Origin: Linyphia triangularis
Taxonomy: Eukaryota; Arthropoda; Arachnida; Araneae; Linyphiidae
NCBI GenBank assembly: GCA_963978545.1
Contig: OZ021722.1
Location: 7,717,401-7,781,400, forward strand
Direction: 5' to 3'
DNA: 64,000 nt
The notes under the pieces were generated by a model. It had not been told where the DNA came from and made no database searches. It saw only the letters and a list, made by a program, of their open reading frames with translations. This document shows, piece after piece, positions 1 through 12,605 of the stretch. The position numbers and the translations under genes were made by a program. Within the stretch, counting starts at the first letter, position 1; each line of letters opens with the position of its first letter.

Positions 1-11
1 GTTTGGTCGGC
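1..11 (-). mobile_element. tRNA-derived SINE family A, terminal fragment at window edge
   Basis: The first bases (gtttggtcggc) match the end of the family A SINE, which reads ...accgtttggtcggc in the four better copies shown in this orientation. The rest of this copy would lie left of the window. Only about 11 bases are visible, so the call depends entirely on similarity to the other copies. Confidence 0.45.
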
Positions 12-581
12 CAAATAGTTTTGGAGGTAATGAAAAGTTTCTATTGTTCAGTTGCATTCAACTTCTAACGATTACCACCACAATTCTCTGGATAAATGGC
101 GCCAAAACACGAACGAACGGGGAAATGTGCCTTTAACACAATGATAGAAATTATCCTCGAATTTAGTGAAATTTTTTTAAATTCCCAGATATTTCTATGA
201 TTTTTTTCCCCCCAGAATCAGAAAATTCCCTGACATTTGATTCCCAGGTTCCGTGGCCACTCTGTGATAATATCTGTAACAACATTTACCTGTTCGCAAA
301 ATGGAGTTGTTTCTTATGTGTAGTTTCTGCTAAACAAGGATGTCGTCCTTTCCTTCTCATAGTCCAACTTCTAGGTTGAGCTCAGTATGAAACAAAAATA
401 AAAACACCACGTTTAAAAATGCCTTAATAAAACAGTTATATTTTTCAAAAATAAGAAGCCAAGGTTACAATCATACAATTTGTTGTTATACTATATATGA
501 TATCCATGTGCTTTAACTTTTGAAAAGAGGTCAGGTCCATTTATTTTATCAAATAGATTTATGGAAATTTTATATCAGACA
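12..581. other. AT-rich DNA, no gene recognised
   Basis: No coding sequence, RNA gene or repeat family could be recognised here. The short open frames have no protein-like features. A phrase near 127-142 (gtgcctttaacacaa) resembles one inside family W, but it is too short to call a copy. Confidence 0.5.
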
Positions 582-1219
582 CAGGGGACGCAGTCGTTTT
601 CTAAAGAAAATAAGTAGGAATTTTAAGGAAAATTCCATAAGTTTCAAGAACATTTTAGGGATAATTCCAAAAATTTTGGGAATAATTTATAAAATGTTAG
701 TGATAATTCCAAAAATTTTAGAGATATCTCAAAAAGCTGAGATAGGCTCCTAACATATTCTTTTCAGAGTATGTTTCAAAACCGGGAAAAAATACAGATT
801 TTCAAAAAATCCAACATCAAACAATTTTTCAGCAAAACAAGTTATATAATCAAACTATTATACTATTCTTTAATTAAACCCCCTTATTTAATTTTTAAAA
901 GCAACACCCCAAAGTACTTTAAAGAGAATATTATATCAACTTTTAAACTTTAACTAACGTGAGTTAGGCTACAATTTAAAATTGTTTCTCGACAATTAAG
1001 ATTTTAACATTTGAGAATTAAAATTCTCCACAATAAGTATACAAGAGATTTTTTAGAGGATTTTGGAGGAAAAAAACCCGGAAAATTCGAGTTTTTATTA
1101 TTATTATTATTATTTTTATATAAGATTTGTCGAAAATTGTAAGTACAATTTTAAGAATTTTAGAGAAAAACAAAAAACATTAAGGAATATTAGGAATTTT
1201 AGGGCGAATGCGACCTCTG
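582..1219 (+). mobile_element. Non-autonomous hAT-like MITE, copy a (6-bp TSD family)
   Basis: The left end is CAGGGGACGCAGTCG and the right end, read on the other strand, is CAGAGGTCGCATTCG, giving a terminal inverted repeat of about 15 bp. The flanking hexamers cagaca and caggta match at 4 of 6 positions, a plausible decayed TSD. The interior is a run of degenerate units built around ggataattccaaaaatttta. Next comes a segment with caaagtatgtttcaa-type sequence that recurs in every copy of the family. CAG...CTG ends are typical of the hAT superfamily. No transposase is present. An ATT microsatellite lies at about 1095-1115. Confidence 0.65.
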
Positions 1220-1231
1220 CAGGTATAATAG

Positions 1232-1743
1232 CAGGGAAAACAGTAAGTTTTCTAAAAAAAATTAGTTCGGGATTTTAGGGATAGTTCCAAAAATATCAGA
1301 AACGTTTTAAGGATAAATACTAAAAATTTTAAGAGTAATTCCAAAGATTTCAGGATTAAGTCCAAAAAATATTGAGGGATAATACTTTTAAAGCTGATAT
1401 AGGTTCCTACATAGGACATTCTTTTCAAAGCATGTTTCAGCAACACAGGCAAAAAATTAAGCATCAAACAACTTTTCAGCAAAACAGTTATAGAATAATC
1501 AAACAATTGTACAATTTTTTAATGAAATTTGCTTGAACTTTAAAATAATTAAAATTTCTTTGAAGATCTTCTCATCTAGAGGAATATCAGGTCTTTCTTT
1601 GCGGATTTTGAATGTAAATTGGGGAATTTGAGGTTTTTAATTTTTTTAGGAATTATCGGAAAATTTAAGAACACTTTTAGGAATTTTAGAATAAAGAAAA
1701 AATTTAAGGAATAATAGGAATTTTAGGGAGAATGTGACCCCTG
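1232..1743 (+). mobile_element. Non-autonomous hAT-like MITE, copy b
   Basis: This copy starts 12 bases after copy a, in the same orientation. It begins CAGGGAAAACAGTAAG and ends GTGACCCCTG. The hexamer taatag is repeated exactly on both sides (1226-1231 and 1744-1749), an intact 6-bp TSD. The interior follows the family layout: minirepeats of the gggataattcc type, a segment containing cattcttttcaaagcatgttt, then an AT-rich stretch. No coding capacity is visible. Confidence 0.75.
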
Positions 1744-2924
1744 TAATAGTTTTGTAGGCAAGCCATTTCTTGCCTGAAATTCTTTGTAAATTGTTAGTCA
1801 AATGGACATGAGCTCTTTCAAAAGAAAAAGAAAAAAAATAGTTCCTCGTCTGATCTCAGAAGTGAAGTATTGTAAGCCCAGTTTTCAATTCAATTTTTAC
1901 ATTAACTGATCCTAGTTGCAAAAGCGGCAAAGAAAAAAAAAATATTTCATTTTTTTTTTATGTCAGATATTTGGTTAGAAAACATTGGCGTACATGCTTA
2001 ATATGCATTAGATTCAAAAACAGTTTATTTCTGCGCAAATGGATTAAACTATGATTATTTTACTTTAATAAACTTTTTTAAAGTTAAAGCGAGCGTAAAA
2101 TGTCAACAAAAAAAAATTAAAATTCCTAAAATTGAACATTAAGTTATAATAGTTTAACATATCAAGCACCAAAAATGGCACTAAAAAATGATTCTTGATT
2201 TAGTTTCAAAATAGATTATTCGTAGTATTAAAAAAAGAAAAAACGATTTACTATTGTTTAATCAATCACTAGTTCGATAAAAAAAATTTTTGTAAGATTA
2301 CTAAAATAATTTAGAACGGCGATTCCCAAATCGTGGATGACGAAGCAATATTTGGTTTGTTCCAAAAAGATCCTGATGGTATCTAAGCGATTGACTTCAA
2401 AATCAATATCTTCTTTAAAAAATATTTTAAGTGAAGAAGTATGAAAGATATATATAAAAACGCAAAGCAAATGATTCGTTTCTAGGACTTTTTGTTCTAC
2501 GGACACTTACACCATACTTTACCTCTGAAATACAGACTTGTTAAATGCAATGTTAAGTTGGACTAAGTGTTCAACATTATCCAAAAACCGTTTAAAAGTA
2601 ATAATAAAAAAAAATAGTAATACCAATGACAAATGTATTTTAATATATTAAATATTTTAATTAATATTAAATATTTTAATGTAATTAAATGCAAGACCAT
2701 CAGGAAGTTTTGAAAAACCACACAATGTCGAAAACAAGGTATTTTCGAATTAATAGCCCGACATTAGGGATGTGGAGCGATAAGGAAATAAACAACCAAA
2801 TGAATTATTACATTTAGTATTACAATTTTGAAAAAAACGTAATGCTAAACATAATGATTACTATAGCCATTTAAACCTAATCCTTTCCACATCACTGCCT
2901 GACACTACAGTTACCAAAGCACGT
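1744..2924. other. AT-rich DNA without recognisable genes
   Basis: I see no exon, RNA gene or repeat family in this stretch. The 82-codon frame on the minus strand (2258-2506) has AT-driven composition and no motif I recognise. Confidence 0.5.
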
Positions 2925-3485
2925 TTCAATGAAATATGCCACAGCCTTCATTGCAGTAAGCGCCATTAGATTTCAACAGATTTCCGGACATCACCACTAC
3001 AAGATGCCTTTATGCCGGTTTTCATTGGCTTGTGGAAGAAAAATGCACCCTCACACACTGAGAGAGGGTTTCGACTTGCGATACTTTTCCTGCAAACGGG
3101 TCTTCCACCAAAACCCCCCGAAAGCCGAATAAGTACGGGAATGTTGTGGGGTCTGGAGGAGAGACTGTGGCAATATGTCCGTGTTTCTGTTGTTGGTTGG
3201 GCGAAATACCAGTGCTTTTCCACTGCTGGCACTTCATTGGTCATAGTAGCGTTGGAACCATTCACTTTGTTCAGGAGCTGACCTCAATGTCATGTCACAT
3301 TGGGCATTTGAGTCAATGTTGTCGAAAATTCGTAGGGTGTTAAGTCTTAGTATCAGTCTGGCACTGTATAAAAGTTAGTTCTAAGAAGGTTTCCTGTGTG
3401 ATTAGGGTAATTATGTCCTTGGTCGACATGCTAGTTTCCCAATATGATCTGTACAAATCCATGAAATTAGTTTTTTTTTCTTACT

Positions 3486-3516
<31 letters not shown>

Positions 3517-3745
3517 CGTTTTAAGAAATTCAAAATCGAATATAAAGGAGGGCATCTCATTAGTTACAAACTTATAAATTTATTTGACATTAAATCGATT
3601 AAAACTTTTTTTTTTTTTTTTTTTAATATTATTACGAAACAAACTTGATTCCAAATACAAATAAAAATCTTTTTATTGGCCGTAATATACTACTTTACCC
3701 ATGGGAATATAATGTTTTTGTGACAGATTAAACTTATGCTTATTA

Positions 3746-4537
3746 CAATCAAGCCCCGTTAACGCGAAGTCGATGGGAACGCCGCAAATTTTCGCGATAA
3801 CTGATTTTCGTGCAAACCGGATAAAAACTTTTTCATCTAATTAATGCAGATGTGTGTGTTTAATACTGCTGCTTTTAATTTATGTCTTCATTTCTGCCAG
3901 TCCGCATCCGTTACTTAGTAGGTTCAAATTGATTTGAAGCACAAGCCATTTCAATCTTTCCCCGACTTCTTAAAATAGTTGCTGAAGTGTTGTTAGCTAT
4001 TCCATACTCGGACGCAATTTGCGTGTGTGTGTTTTTTTAAAGAACTTATCAATTTTATTAAAAAAATTTGCTTCGTTTCTAACGATGATTATAGCTGCAT
4101 CCGACTTACATTGAGACAAAGATGCAAATGCGAATGCTTAGTTTCTAAACTTCCTGTTAAATACAGGAGAGGTTACATGACATCACAAAACCAATTTACG
4201 GAAGGGGTGTCATCTAAATTCGCGCCGAAATTGGCTCATTTCAAAGCGATTTCCTTGAAATATGATCACTCAGGCGTTTTTTCCGTTTCATAAGGTTTAA
4301 ACTTGAGAAACGTTTTCGTAGCAACTTTAAATTTCGTCTCAAATAACAAAGACCATCTTGAAGAGAAAAAAAGTGGTTTGAAGAGCAAACTATTTGCGTC
4401 TTGAGCAGAATTTCATGTGATGCGATTTCGTGTGAAACGAATAATTTAACGTTAAGTTTAAGCTTGATCGTACGGAAAACGGCTTATATTTCGCGATAAA
4501 CGGGATATCGTGCTAAGCGACTTACGAGATTTGACTG
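3746..4537 (-). mobile_element. pogo/Tigger-like element, deletion derivative (arm 1)
   Basis: The element is 792 bp, flanked by TA (3744-3745 and 4538-4539), the Tc1/mariner target. It begins CAATCAAGCCCCGTTAACGC and ends, read inward, CAGTCAAATCTCGTAAG. On the minus strand it encodes a relic of the CENP-B-type DNA-binding N-terminus, while the catalytic DDE/D domain is absent. The Tc1/mariner class cuts and pastes at TA. This copy cannot make transposase and is probably an old non-autonomous remnant. The second copy is at 23325-24150. Confidence 0.8.
3860..4085 (-). pseudogene. Relic of pogo/Tigger transposase N-terminus
   Basis: Read on the minus strand, one frame gives QIASEYGIANNTSATILRSR, which matches the helix-turn-helix region of CENP-B/pogo transposases (family pattern: QIA.EYGI..STVSTIL). 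It continues through KIEMACAS and FEPTK to a TAA stop and then RMRTGRNED in the same frame. The stop sits at the same codon in the other copy. There is no start codon or catalytic domain nearby, so it is not functional. Confidence 0.75.
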
Positions 4538-6695
4538 TAATTGAATAGCGAAATATCAAAAGGGGTCATATCCAATTTAAAACCCTATTGACATGTTGCC
4601 TATCTCCATTTGAAGATTTATTTGAGATTGTAAAAGAATTTGGGTTTTCTTATTGAATACTTTATTTAGAGGATTTTTCAGAATGTTAAGAACTGAATGC
4701 CCGGCGCTTTCAAAAAGTGAAGATTACCTGAAATAGTTTATTCATGATATTACCTTATTCCCGACAAGATGCCGAATAGCTAGACAATGAGCTTCTTAAG
4801 ACTAGTTATGAATTAGTACAGATCATTTTGGAACACCCTTTCAGTCGAAATTCTACAAAAATTTCACTGCTGACGAGCTAATTCTAGACTCTATTGAGAA
4901 ATAAATGTTTAGGTTAAGCCCACCCAATGGCTGTGAGGCTAGAGCTCTGGTATTGCAAGTTGAAGGTGCCATCCTAATCAGTATAATGATATCCCAACAG
5001 CAGCTTTCCTTGGCAAGTTGAAAACAATTAAAAAGGGATAGTAAATGAATTTTTATGCGAAATTGTGGCATGGCAAATCTGTGCTTACATTTTTTAGTTA
5101 ATTTTTAACCTAAACTAGAAAGAATACAAACCAAAATTATGTGTTAAAAGAAGCAGAGTAGTTCAAACTAAGCAAAACTCACGAAATTGATAATTTTTTT
5201 AATTTTGCAGTTTTGAAAACAAAATAAAAGTGTTTTTACATTCCTTTTAAAACATAGCACTATTTTGTATTGCATTAGGGGGTTAACTGTTACTTGCTGT
5301 TTAAAAAAAATTAGAATTCGTTATAGATTCCTAGGACAATTTTTAATTACAGAACTTTAATATTAGGTACCCATTAATGTGTAAATTGTTTTTCAAAACT
5401 TCATAAACATTTTAATGAATTACCAAAAGATCACTATATAATTTAACACTTCAATAAGACTAGAGAAAATTTAGGAGTAATAATATACAAAGATAGTTCC
5501 ACTTCTAACAACAAATGCAAATATAACTTGTTGATTGGGCAAACATTGGAAGACACACAATTAAAGCAATGCATAAGCACCCATCAATAGATTTGAATAT
5601 GTAGGATAATTGAACCCACATCCAAAAATTTTTATTTTAAATTTAATGCTAATACAAATGATTAAATTAATTTAAATAAACTAATAAACTTGACTACTAT
5701 TAAAAAAAAATCTAGTATATTGTTTTGCAACGTTAATTTTGTAATGAAATACCTAAATAAATGAAATCTTAAAAAAAAAGTTTATAACATTAGTTTAAAA
5801 AAGTAAGGGGCCGATAAAAGCAGTGTCATAGTTTTTGAGCAAACATTAAAATAAAAATATATTTACAATTTTGCAACCAACTTATTCAATTCATAACATA
5901 TCGTATCATATTTAATTAGGTAAGTATAAAAATCCAATGGAAAGCTTACTTCTTTTTTTATTTGCATAACAGAAAGGCATACTTGTATGCGACTCTTTTT
6001 GAAAGCTATGAAAATGTATTGCTTAGCTTTGATTTGTACTTGATATTACACATTCATACACTAAAAATTTCAAAAATTTAGTTATTCGCATTTTAGACAG
6101 GAAAGGAATTTTTTGAGAAAGGTTTGTCTTTGAGGATTTTTTTTTTTTTTTTTTTTTTTTTTCCCAATCCTTCACATTATAATTCTTTTTCTATACCCCA
6201 AGATTTTTCTTGTGAATCCCACATTATCGGATGCTAGCTGCTATTTTAGGTAATGGAAAGATGTCCAAATATTTAAATTGGTTGTGGAGACTGTTTAAAT
6301 TAAATTTAGTTTTTGAATTCGGATTACTCTAAACAATGCGTCTTTGTATTCAACACAAACTACAGTCACTAAATTCATTCATTCAGTAGCATTTGTGAAA
6401 CAAAATGCTTAAAGATGTTGGCGAGGCACATAAGAAAACCATTTAGTTGAACAAAGAGTGCAATAATCGAGGATCAAACACAAAATCCAAAACCTGCAAC
6501 AATCGGACAGGTGGCAGATTGCTTCAAAAATAATTCCTTAAGTAATTCTACATACTTCCTTGTGTTTAAATTAATAAAGTACTGTTCGATAGAGACCAAT
6601 CAATCAATTCGAAATAAGTCAACCAATCAATTCGAAATAAACTAAAGAAGTTACAGAAACAAATGTCACAAGAAATAAAAACCGAAACTATTCGG

Positions 6696-6734
<39 letters not shown>

Positions 6735-7670
6735 GAACAAAATATGTATGCTAAAAAGAAACCAGAAAAAATGAGCTCAAGAAAAAGACAACACAAAAGT
6801 AACTAAAATGTCTTAGAAATTGGAATATTTCGAGAACGTAAAAATCGAAACGAGAATAACAAAACGGACATCTAGCGAAGTGTGTGCTTGTTTATTGTAA
6901 GTACAATAAACAGTTGAGGGAAGGTTAGGTAGAGCACACAAAAACAATTTCTGTAAAATGGCGAGCTAACCAACAATTACAAGAGAACATTTCTTTTAGA
7001 AATAGTAAAACTGATTTATTGCATTGTGCTTACATTGAAAAACATTTTTATTGTTTCAATGTTTCATTTTTATTGTTCAAAAACATTTTCGAAAAAAAAA
7101 TATTACCTACATTTCTTATACTTAATCATTTTCATTAAAACAAATTTGGATTATTTCTAGTGTATTGTGTAAATAACATAATTAAAATTTATTTGCTTAG
7201 CTTTGAAATTCAGTTTTTATTTAGAGAAGGCTATGAAAGCCTAAATTTGTTTCCATACTGAAATGCACAACTTCGCGATGTGATACCAATTGATTAAGAA
7301 GGGTGGAGTTTTTTTTTTTTTTTTTTTTTTTTTTAATGGATTCCTACATAATAATCTTGTGCAATATGGCTATGTCGTGGCTAATGGTATACACAGCCCA
7401 TAGTTTGTGAATCTCTGCCTTCATAAGTGTGAAATTATGGGCACTTAGTAATTGAACTCTAACGCAATCAGAACTATCCAAGCAGTTTTCGAAATAAAAA
7501 AGAACAGTGTTCCAACTTGTTTTTGCTTAGTTCAATAATAAATGTGCGTCAGAAAATACAATCTGTTTTGAAACTATGCTTGACCATATAGTTTGCAAGA
7601 GGAAACAATAGAAAGCCTTGTACCAATTAATGTTGTATATCGTTAAATTAGAAGCAGTATATATATCGTA
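4538..7670. other. AT-rich DNA with poly(T)/poly(A) tracts and a SINE trace
   Basis: No gene recognised. Long homopolymers are present at 6137-6162 (T26), 6699-6731 (A33) and 7309-7334 (T26). At about 4925-4975 the words aatggctgtgaggctagagctctggt and aaggtgcc resemble the tRNA-related head of SINE family B, but the B-box region is lost and the match is weak. The rest shows only AT-rich simple sequence. Confidence 0.5.
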
Positions 7671-8001
7671 AAGGACGCAGTGAGTTTTCTAAAAAAATTT
7701 ATGTAGTAATTTTAGGGAAAATTCCAAACATTTCAGGAAATTTTTATGGATAGTTCAAAAACATTTAGGGATATTTCTTTTGAAGCTGACACAGGCTTCT
7801 AAATGACAAATTTTTTCCCAATCTTGTTTCAATGCCGGCAAAAACAGCAATTTTCAAAAATTAAACGTCAAACAACTTTTTAGCTAAATAACAGTTTTAT
7901 AATTAAATAATTATACTATTTTGACAAACATACAAATTTAAGGAACTTTTCAGGGGGAACAAAAAAAATTTAAGGAATTTTAGGGCGAAGGCAAACCCTG
8001 G
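7671..8001 (+). mobile_element. Non-autonomous hAT-like MITE, copy c
   Basis: The element starts aaggacgcagtgag, an eroded form of the CAGGGGACGCAG end, and finishes ggcgaaggcaaaccctgg. The flanks carry atcgta on both sides (7665-7670 and 8002-8007), which supports the 6-bp TSD seen in copies b and d, although the terminal bases have small changes. The interior is shorter than in copies a, b and d, with fewer gggata-type minirepeats. Confidence 0.65.
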
Positions 8002-8463
8002 ATCGTAAAAAAGAGTAAATTTTCTTAATTGAATCTTAGAAGGGGAAAACTTTCTCACCCATTACTTAAATCAATGCTGGTTTTAAGACAAAACAATTTA
8101 TTTTCTACTAACAGCACCTTAAAAGTGCAGTTCAGCTACTGTGTTGTAGTATTCAAAGATGGCTTAGTAAAGTTATGCATATTTGGAGTTAAGACTGTGG
8201 CTGATTGGAAAATTTCTGGCAGTTCCTGGAACCAATTACTGTACAGTGTAATCCTTGTAATAGCAATTGACTAAATAATGATAGCTTTATGCATGAGAAT
8301 GCTTGATTAATAAAATGCTTTTTTTCCCCCGAAGTACAAATCAAATTTATCGCAACCCAAAAATTAGTTGTAATTCTGTACCTAAGGACGTCAGGAGCTT
8401 CTACGCCTCTTGAATTAAACACTTCAGCAGTTTAGGAAGTGAATTTGCAGTTGTAAGCAAGTA

Positions 8464-8952
8464 CAGGAGGCGCAGTGAGTAAAATTTTTAAATAGTAATT
8501 TTAAGGGTAATTCCAAAAATGACGGGAGCATTTTAGGGATAATTCCCAAAATTTTAGGGATAATTCTTAAAATGTTAGGGATCATCCACAAACATTTAGG
8601 GATATTTCTCTTGAAGTTGACAAAGGCCTACCACAAACATTCCTTCCAAAGTATGTTTAGATACTGGCAAAAAATAATAAAACTTTCAATTAAAAAAAAT
8701 TTAACTTCAAACAACTTTTTAGTAAAATAACAGTTATATATTTAAACAATATCATTTTGGGCAACATGCTTATTTAATTACACTCTTTTTCTCATCTGGA
8801 GAAATAAAGGGGTTTTTTTGTGGGTTTGGAAGGAAAATCGGAACATTTTCGGGGATTTTATTTTATGTAATTTTTAAGGATTATCGAAAAACTTAAGTAC
8901 AATTTTAGAAATGTTAGAAAGAAACAAAAATTTAGGGCGAATACCACCCCTG
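8464..8952 (+). mobile_element. Non-autonomous hAT-like MITE, copy d
   Basis: This copy begins CAGGAGGCGCAGTGAG and ends ATACCACCCCTG. An exact 6-bp duplication caagta lies immediately outside (8458-8463 and 8953-8958). Inside are four or five degenerate units of ttttagggataattcc, then the conserved tttagatactggcaaaaa and caaacaactttttag segments. No open frame of note is present. Confidence 0.78.
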
Positions 8953-9394
8953 CAAGTACTACTTTACACAACGTATCAACTTTTGGTACCCACAAATAAC
9001 ACTAGGGAATGGTTGTTTCGACGAAATTCAATTGAATTATTTTAAATACCTAGTTCCTATCTATTTCAAACTGTAATTACTAATAACTTCAAAATTATAT
9101 GAACCATTTGTGATGTATTGCTACATAAGTGTTTATAATGTTCCTTAAAGCTGACAAGCATAAAAGGATACTTTTCAGTTCAATTTCATCCTAAAGTTTA
9201 CTGTTTAAGTTACCAATACTTTTACCATATTATAACAGATTATAAAATAGGTATCCTTTTAAATTATGACAATATAGTAATATTAGGACAAAATAATGCA
9301 TTTTCACTCCCAACTTTAATTTAAAAGGTTTGGTTGTCGCCTCTAATAGTGGAGTCTGTGCATATGAAAATGTCAGTGCATTTTCCTTTGAAAT

Positions 9395-9610
9395 ATTACG
9401 CAAATTCAAGGCATATTACTAGTTACAAGTCTTCAGGGAGGTCGGTCCCCTTTCGGTAAATGCAGTTTATTGCTAACTACTGTACCATAATTTACAGTAT
9501 GTGGACACGCTTCTTCAAACAAAACCTTCATGTTTGTAGACTGTTGAAATATATTTGTCCTTTTAATATAATCCAAGACTCGAACATGAAGAAGTTAGCA
9601 TTCTACTGAG
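9395..9610 (+). repeat. Direct repeat, copy 1 (about 190 bp)
   Basis: The segment from cttcaggg through aaatgcagtttatt, tgtggacacgctt and catgtttgtagactgttg recurs at 10085-10280 in the same orientation, diverged by substitutions and small gaps. No terminal repeats or coding sequence are visible. It may be a local duplication or two copies of an unclassified element. Confidence 0.65.
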
Positions 9611-10084
9611 AAATGATTGTTCACAATGAAATCATAGAATGAAAATCAATCGACTTTTCAGGAACCAAAATAATATGTTTAATGACCTTCGACAATTTTT
9701 TTACAGGCATCATGTCATTAACGTGCGACTCTACAGCCGTTTCGATCATAGCGCTAATATCAAAATCTTTCATGCAATATGCCTTATGAACAGACATAGA
9801 TAACGTTGCAAACCATTTTTTTTTATATGTACTGTGCTTTAGCCATGAGCCTATGAAATGTGGACTTTCTGGGCATAATTTTCGTAAGTTGTTTTAATTA
9901 AACAAAAAAAGCCAAACAGAACTCGGGGGTCGCAAACTCTTTTAGATCACAAAACATAAGCACTGGTCTCGCGTGTTTGTCTCGCCTAGTCGGTCACACA
10001 ACATCAGCGAAATATTAAGAATTTTTAAAGATTTCTTAGTATTTTCAAGTACTTTTAAGGCCTGGAAAACAGCTTCAAAAACAT

Positions 10085-10280
10085 TATGCAATATAAAGGC
10101 ATGTGTATACAAGTCCTTCAGGGTCCCCTTGCGATAAATGCAGTTTATTACTCACTAATGTACCATAATTCAAGTGTTGTGGACACGCTTACAAACAAAA
10201 CCGTCATGTTTGTAGACTGTTGGGACATATTGGTTCTTTTAATATAACAACAGACTCGTATATCAACTAGTTAGCTTTCT
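10085..10280 (+). repeat. Direct repeat, copy 2 (about 190 bp)
   Basis: This is the second copy of the segment at 9395-9610, about 690 bp downstream. Shared landmarks are gataaatgcagtttatt, tgtggacacgctt, acaaacaaaacc and catgtttgtagactgttg, then ttttaatataa and agactcg. Confidence 0.65.
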
Positions 10281-10299
10281 TTCAAGAAATATTTTTTCT

Positions 10300-12225
10300 G
10301 AGTTAGAGGACTGATGAAAAATATTAGATTGTAATAACATTATGAAATCAATTTCCGTGTAACTATGTCATTTTAACTTTTCCCACGCAACTAAAAATTT
10401 AACATTTTAATAGGTTGAGATTTATATACATATATTTATTCTTCACTACTAAAGGGTGTAGCTTCAAAATCATCCCACCCACCCCCTCTCCATAGTACCA
10501 GTCAAATCTTCCAACAGTTTCTTTTTAAAGGAACTTCTAAGTACAAACATAATTTTTTACCCTCTAAAAATATAAATGCAAACTTTCCAACGTTCATGCT
10601 ATTAGAAAACTTTAAAAATAATGTAAATAATTTTATCATTTAAAGTTCATGATGACTTGGATGGCCAATATATCTTTATCATTTTCCAGTTAAAAAACAA
10701 CACATTTCTTGATTAAAATTTACTACAACTGGACCATTCTCGCGTAACTCTGAGAGCCTGAATACTGATCTTTAGTTATTATTAAATAGCAGACAGCATG
10801 TTACAGTCACCTAAGTGAACTACAAATCTTTTATACAAATCAGCAAGAAAAAATAATTTATTTAGCTATGCAAAGAATTTGATAGTCTATATTAAAATGG
10901 GATTTTTACAGTCTTAAAATTGAAGATCTTTAAGTGCATCAGTTAGGATCAGCAAGAATGAAAGAAAGCTATTTAAAGTTTTACTAACACATTTTAAATT
11001 TAGACAAGTTTCCGAAGTGACCAGAAATTTAAGGTTCTCAGTATACAAACATACAACAGAATATTTTCACGTATCCGGCTTTCATTCCAGAATAGTAGTG
11101 GATTCACATTTCTAATTGGATTTTTGCTGATCATACTATTTTGATTTATTTTAAGGTGTAGTGTTTTCCAGAAAATGATTAATTATCTTTAAAGTATTTT
11201 TGATGCTTTTGATAATTATATCAAAAGATTTTATTTATTTTAAATTTCAAGGTTGTGGTCATCCTTCATCTAGGCATTGTTTTTGGCTACAATTAAACCA
11301 TCTAATATTTTGATGGTTTGATGAGAAATTCACTAAGTAAATTTTATGGTTAAATTCTTCCTCCACATGCTATAAACCCAAATGAGGCATCCTCAGATGC
11401 TTTGTTTGGGCTTGTATATAAAACAAATGTTAAATAAAATATTTATATTTACAGACAAAAAAAATAAGTTTTTGGCAATTTATATATGAATCGCTTGATG
11501 CTAAAAGAAATCACTGACATATTCTAATTTTACAGGAGAAAACTTTAGAAGCTTGCCACACCACAAATAAAGGACACAGAAATTAGCTTTTTTGGCCTAA
11601 GTATTTTACAAGATAGAAAAAAAAAAATTGAAAATGCAGAAGACGCCATTTAACATCAAGAGATTTATATATGCTTTCTATGAAAAAAAAACAAAAAAAA
11701 ACAAAACAATAATCATATTTAAACGATAAAGTTAAAAAAGTTACATAATAATTTTAATAGCAATAAATTATTATGCAATTAATAATTTTAATAGCTTCAA
11801 ATTTAACTGCTTCATTCTAGTATAACTTTTTAATTGATTTAGTTTCTTTTTTTTTTTTTTTTTCCTTTCTATGAGACAGTAGTTTAATATCCTCAAAATT
11901 CTACAAATGAACAACTAAGCAATACAATAGCAGAAATCTTGTCTAGTTATTTCAAAGTACACAAAATAATATTTGTTTAAAAACTTTTTAACAAATTCCT
12001 TTCAAGTAATAATTTTAAAATTAGGTTATATGAGAATATTTTAACAGAAATTCTGATTGCATACAAAATTAAAAAAAGATAGAGATTTAGTTTGACATCA
12101 TAAAGTACAAAGTATGCATAGTTTAGACACAATTTTATAAATGTAATTAATATTATAATCATGTAGTTTTGCAGTAAATCAAATACATATAACCACAATT
12201 TTGACACAATAAAAGCAAATATTAT
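10300..12225. other. AT-rich DNA, no gene recognised
   Basis: Nothing beyond simple AT-rich sequence was recognised. A T17 tract lies near 11846. The 76-codon minus-strand frame at 11977-12207 is low-complexity and hydrophobic, as expected by chance in such DNA. Confidence 0.5.
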
Positions 12226-12228
12226 TAA

Positions 12229-12300
12229 GTGATAATGGTGCCAACACAGAAAACACTTTTAAACTACAGCTTGGAATTTCAAGTGCAAATAAATTTAATT
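12229..12300 (+). repeat. Recurring motif pair (gccaacacaga / cagcttggaatttc), copy 1
   Basis: The order taatggtgccaacacaga, then ctacagcttggaatttcaag, is found again at 14250-14330 (tggtgctaacacaga ... tagcttggaatttcatg). The second half returns inverted at 12588-12605 (gaaattccaagctgagta). The first half returns inverted near 13150-13170 (ctgtgttgaccccatta). This is the pattern expected of subterminal repeats of a DNA element, but I cannot define termini. Confidence 0.45.
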
Positions 12301-12587
12301 TAAATACTTTGATTTCAAGCTAAAAATATATGCTATGTTAAATTACTTTTAGATAAGTGTTTTTTTTTTTTTTTTATTAATAACAATAAAACACATTAAC
12401 CTTATTATTGATATTAGAGTTAACATTTTTGAGAAGATTAAACTAACAAGGTGAATAACAAATAAGTAAAATAAAGAAAAATATGGATTACTTTAATTAT
12501 TCATCCTTTAAATTTTAAATAATTTCTCAAGCATAATATTGCTCACAACATTGAAATGCACATTATGTTAATTTTTGTATTTCATTC

Positions 12588-12605
12588 GAAATTCCAAGCT
12601 GAGTA
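12588..12605 (-). repeat. Inverted partner of the cttggaatttc motif
   Basis: cgaaattccaagctgagta is the reverse complement of the motif at 12265-12285. A T25 tract follows at 12646-12670. Confidence 0.4.

Larger units (their letters stand above)
2925..4537 (+). repeat. Left arm of a 1.6-kb inverted duplication
   Basis: The whole stretch aligns in reverse complement with 23325-24858. Homology starts at tttcaatgaaatatgcc and runs through a moderately GC-rich segment (2935-3440), a T-rich linker containing cggccgtaatatac-like and cccatgggaat sequence, and a pogo-like element (3746-4537). It stops at the outer end of that element. The arms are clearly diverged by substitutions and small indels. 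The GC-richer part holds overlapping open frames on both strands in both arms, with no recognised domain. The unit could be an old inverted duplication or two copies of one composite element. Confidence 0.8.

Noticed and set aside
9925..9960. hAT terminus (cgggggtcgcaaactc)
   Set aside because: It resembles CAGGGGTCGCAAACTC, but the first bases differ and no mate or TSD was found.
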